A DNA stretch of 6,205 nucleotides, taken from assembly GCA_030668345.1 (NCBI GenBank), contig DAOUUD010000107.1:1-6205 (forward strand), in the 5' to 3' direction. Below the pieces are notes generated by a model, which saw only the letters and a program-made list of their open reading frames with translations, did not search any database and was not told the DNA's origin. The position numbers and the translations under genes were made by a program. Below, piece by piece: positions 6,051-6,205 of this stretch. This stretch comes from Candidatus Cloacimonadota bacterium. GTDB taxonomy: Bacteria; Cloacimonadota; Cloacimonadia; Cloacimonadales; TCS61. Each line of letters opens with the position of its first letter. Position 1 is the stretch's first letter.

Positions 6051-6205
6051 CAGATTTATGCTTTTCAGGCATTCCCAAAAAAAATTGAAAGTCATTGTGT
6101 TCTTATTAAAAAAAGAAATAAGATGATTTTTCACATGGAGATTGGCAAGTATTGATCTTCATTTCTTTTATACCGACAAAATAAACCCGTCTAAGCTGGA
6201 CAGGC

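Noticed and set aside
6101..6123. Inverted repeat TCTTATT with AATAAGA
   Set aside because: A 7 bp stem made almost wholly of A-T pairs with a 9-nt loop is expected by chance in such AT-rich DNA.
6120..6205. Possible small or partial genes at the right edge
   Set aside because: Short frames are open on both strands (for example a minus-strand frame from the edge to a TAA near 6107), but none has a convincing start, ribosome site or recognisable composition.

Overview
The window is an AT-rich bacterial chromosome segment. It holds two blocks that face each other across an unusual intergenic region. The left block (1-844, plus strand) is a piece of a tailed-phage head module: the end of a probable HK97-type major capsid protein, a small basic protein and a head-tail connector. 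These genes are packed with 2 bp spacing and a 4 bp overlap, as in phage operons. The connector stops before the family's usual C-terminal helix, and no tail, lysis or integration genes follow. The phage DNA therefore appears to be cut off here, as at a decayed prophage edge.

The junction (845-1161) has no intact gene. It contains a short reading frame that may be the last part of a lost gene (953-1039), then a compact array of four hairpins, each with a 4-nt loop (1045-1158). The array ends 3 bp before the guaD stop codon.

The right block (1162-5975, minus strand) is a housekeeping cluster read from right to left: rpmE (ribosomal protein L31), a yqhQ/DUF1385 membrane protein, prfA (release factor 1), a CNNM/CorC-type transporter and a guanine deaminase. 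After rpmE there is a strong intrinsic terminator whose U-tract runs into the yqhQ ribosome binding site. From yqhQ onward the genes overlap or nearly touch (1 bp overlap, 1 bp gap, 11 bp overlap), so they are probably one translationally coupled unit. The first three serve ribosome and membrane functions, the fourth probably moves divalent cations, and the last salvages purines. A candidate promoter lies upstream of rpmE; the rest of the right edge shows nothing I can assign.

The order rpmE-yqhQ-prfA is known from Firmicutes, Thermotogae and several less studied phyla. The AT-rich coding and the hairpin-type intergenic repeat fit an uncultured environmental bacterium, perhaps of the Cloacimonadota/FCB kind, but this is a weak inference. 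I do not see a complete undescribed system. The best leads are the tetraloop hairpin array, the truncated phage edge, the terminator before yqhQ, and the A10 tract at the transporter/guaD overlap.
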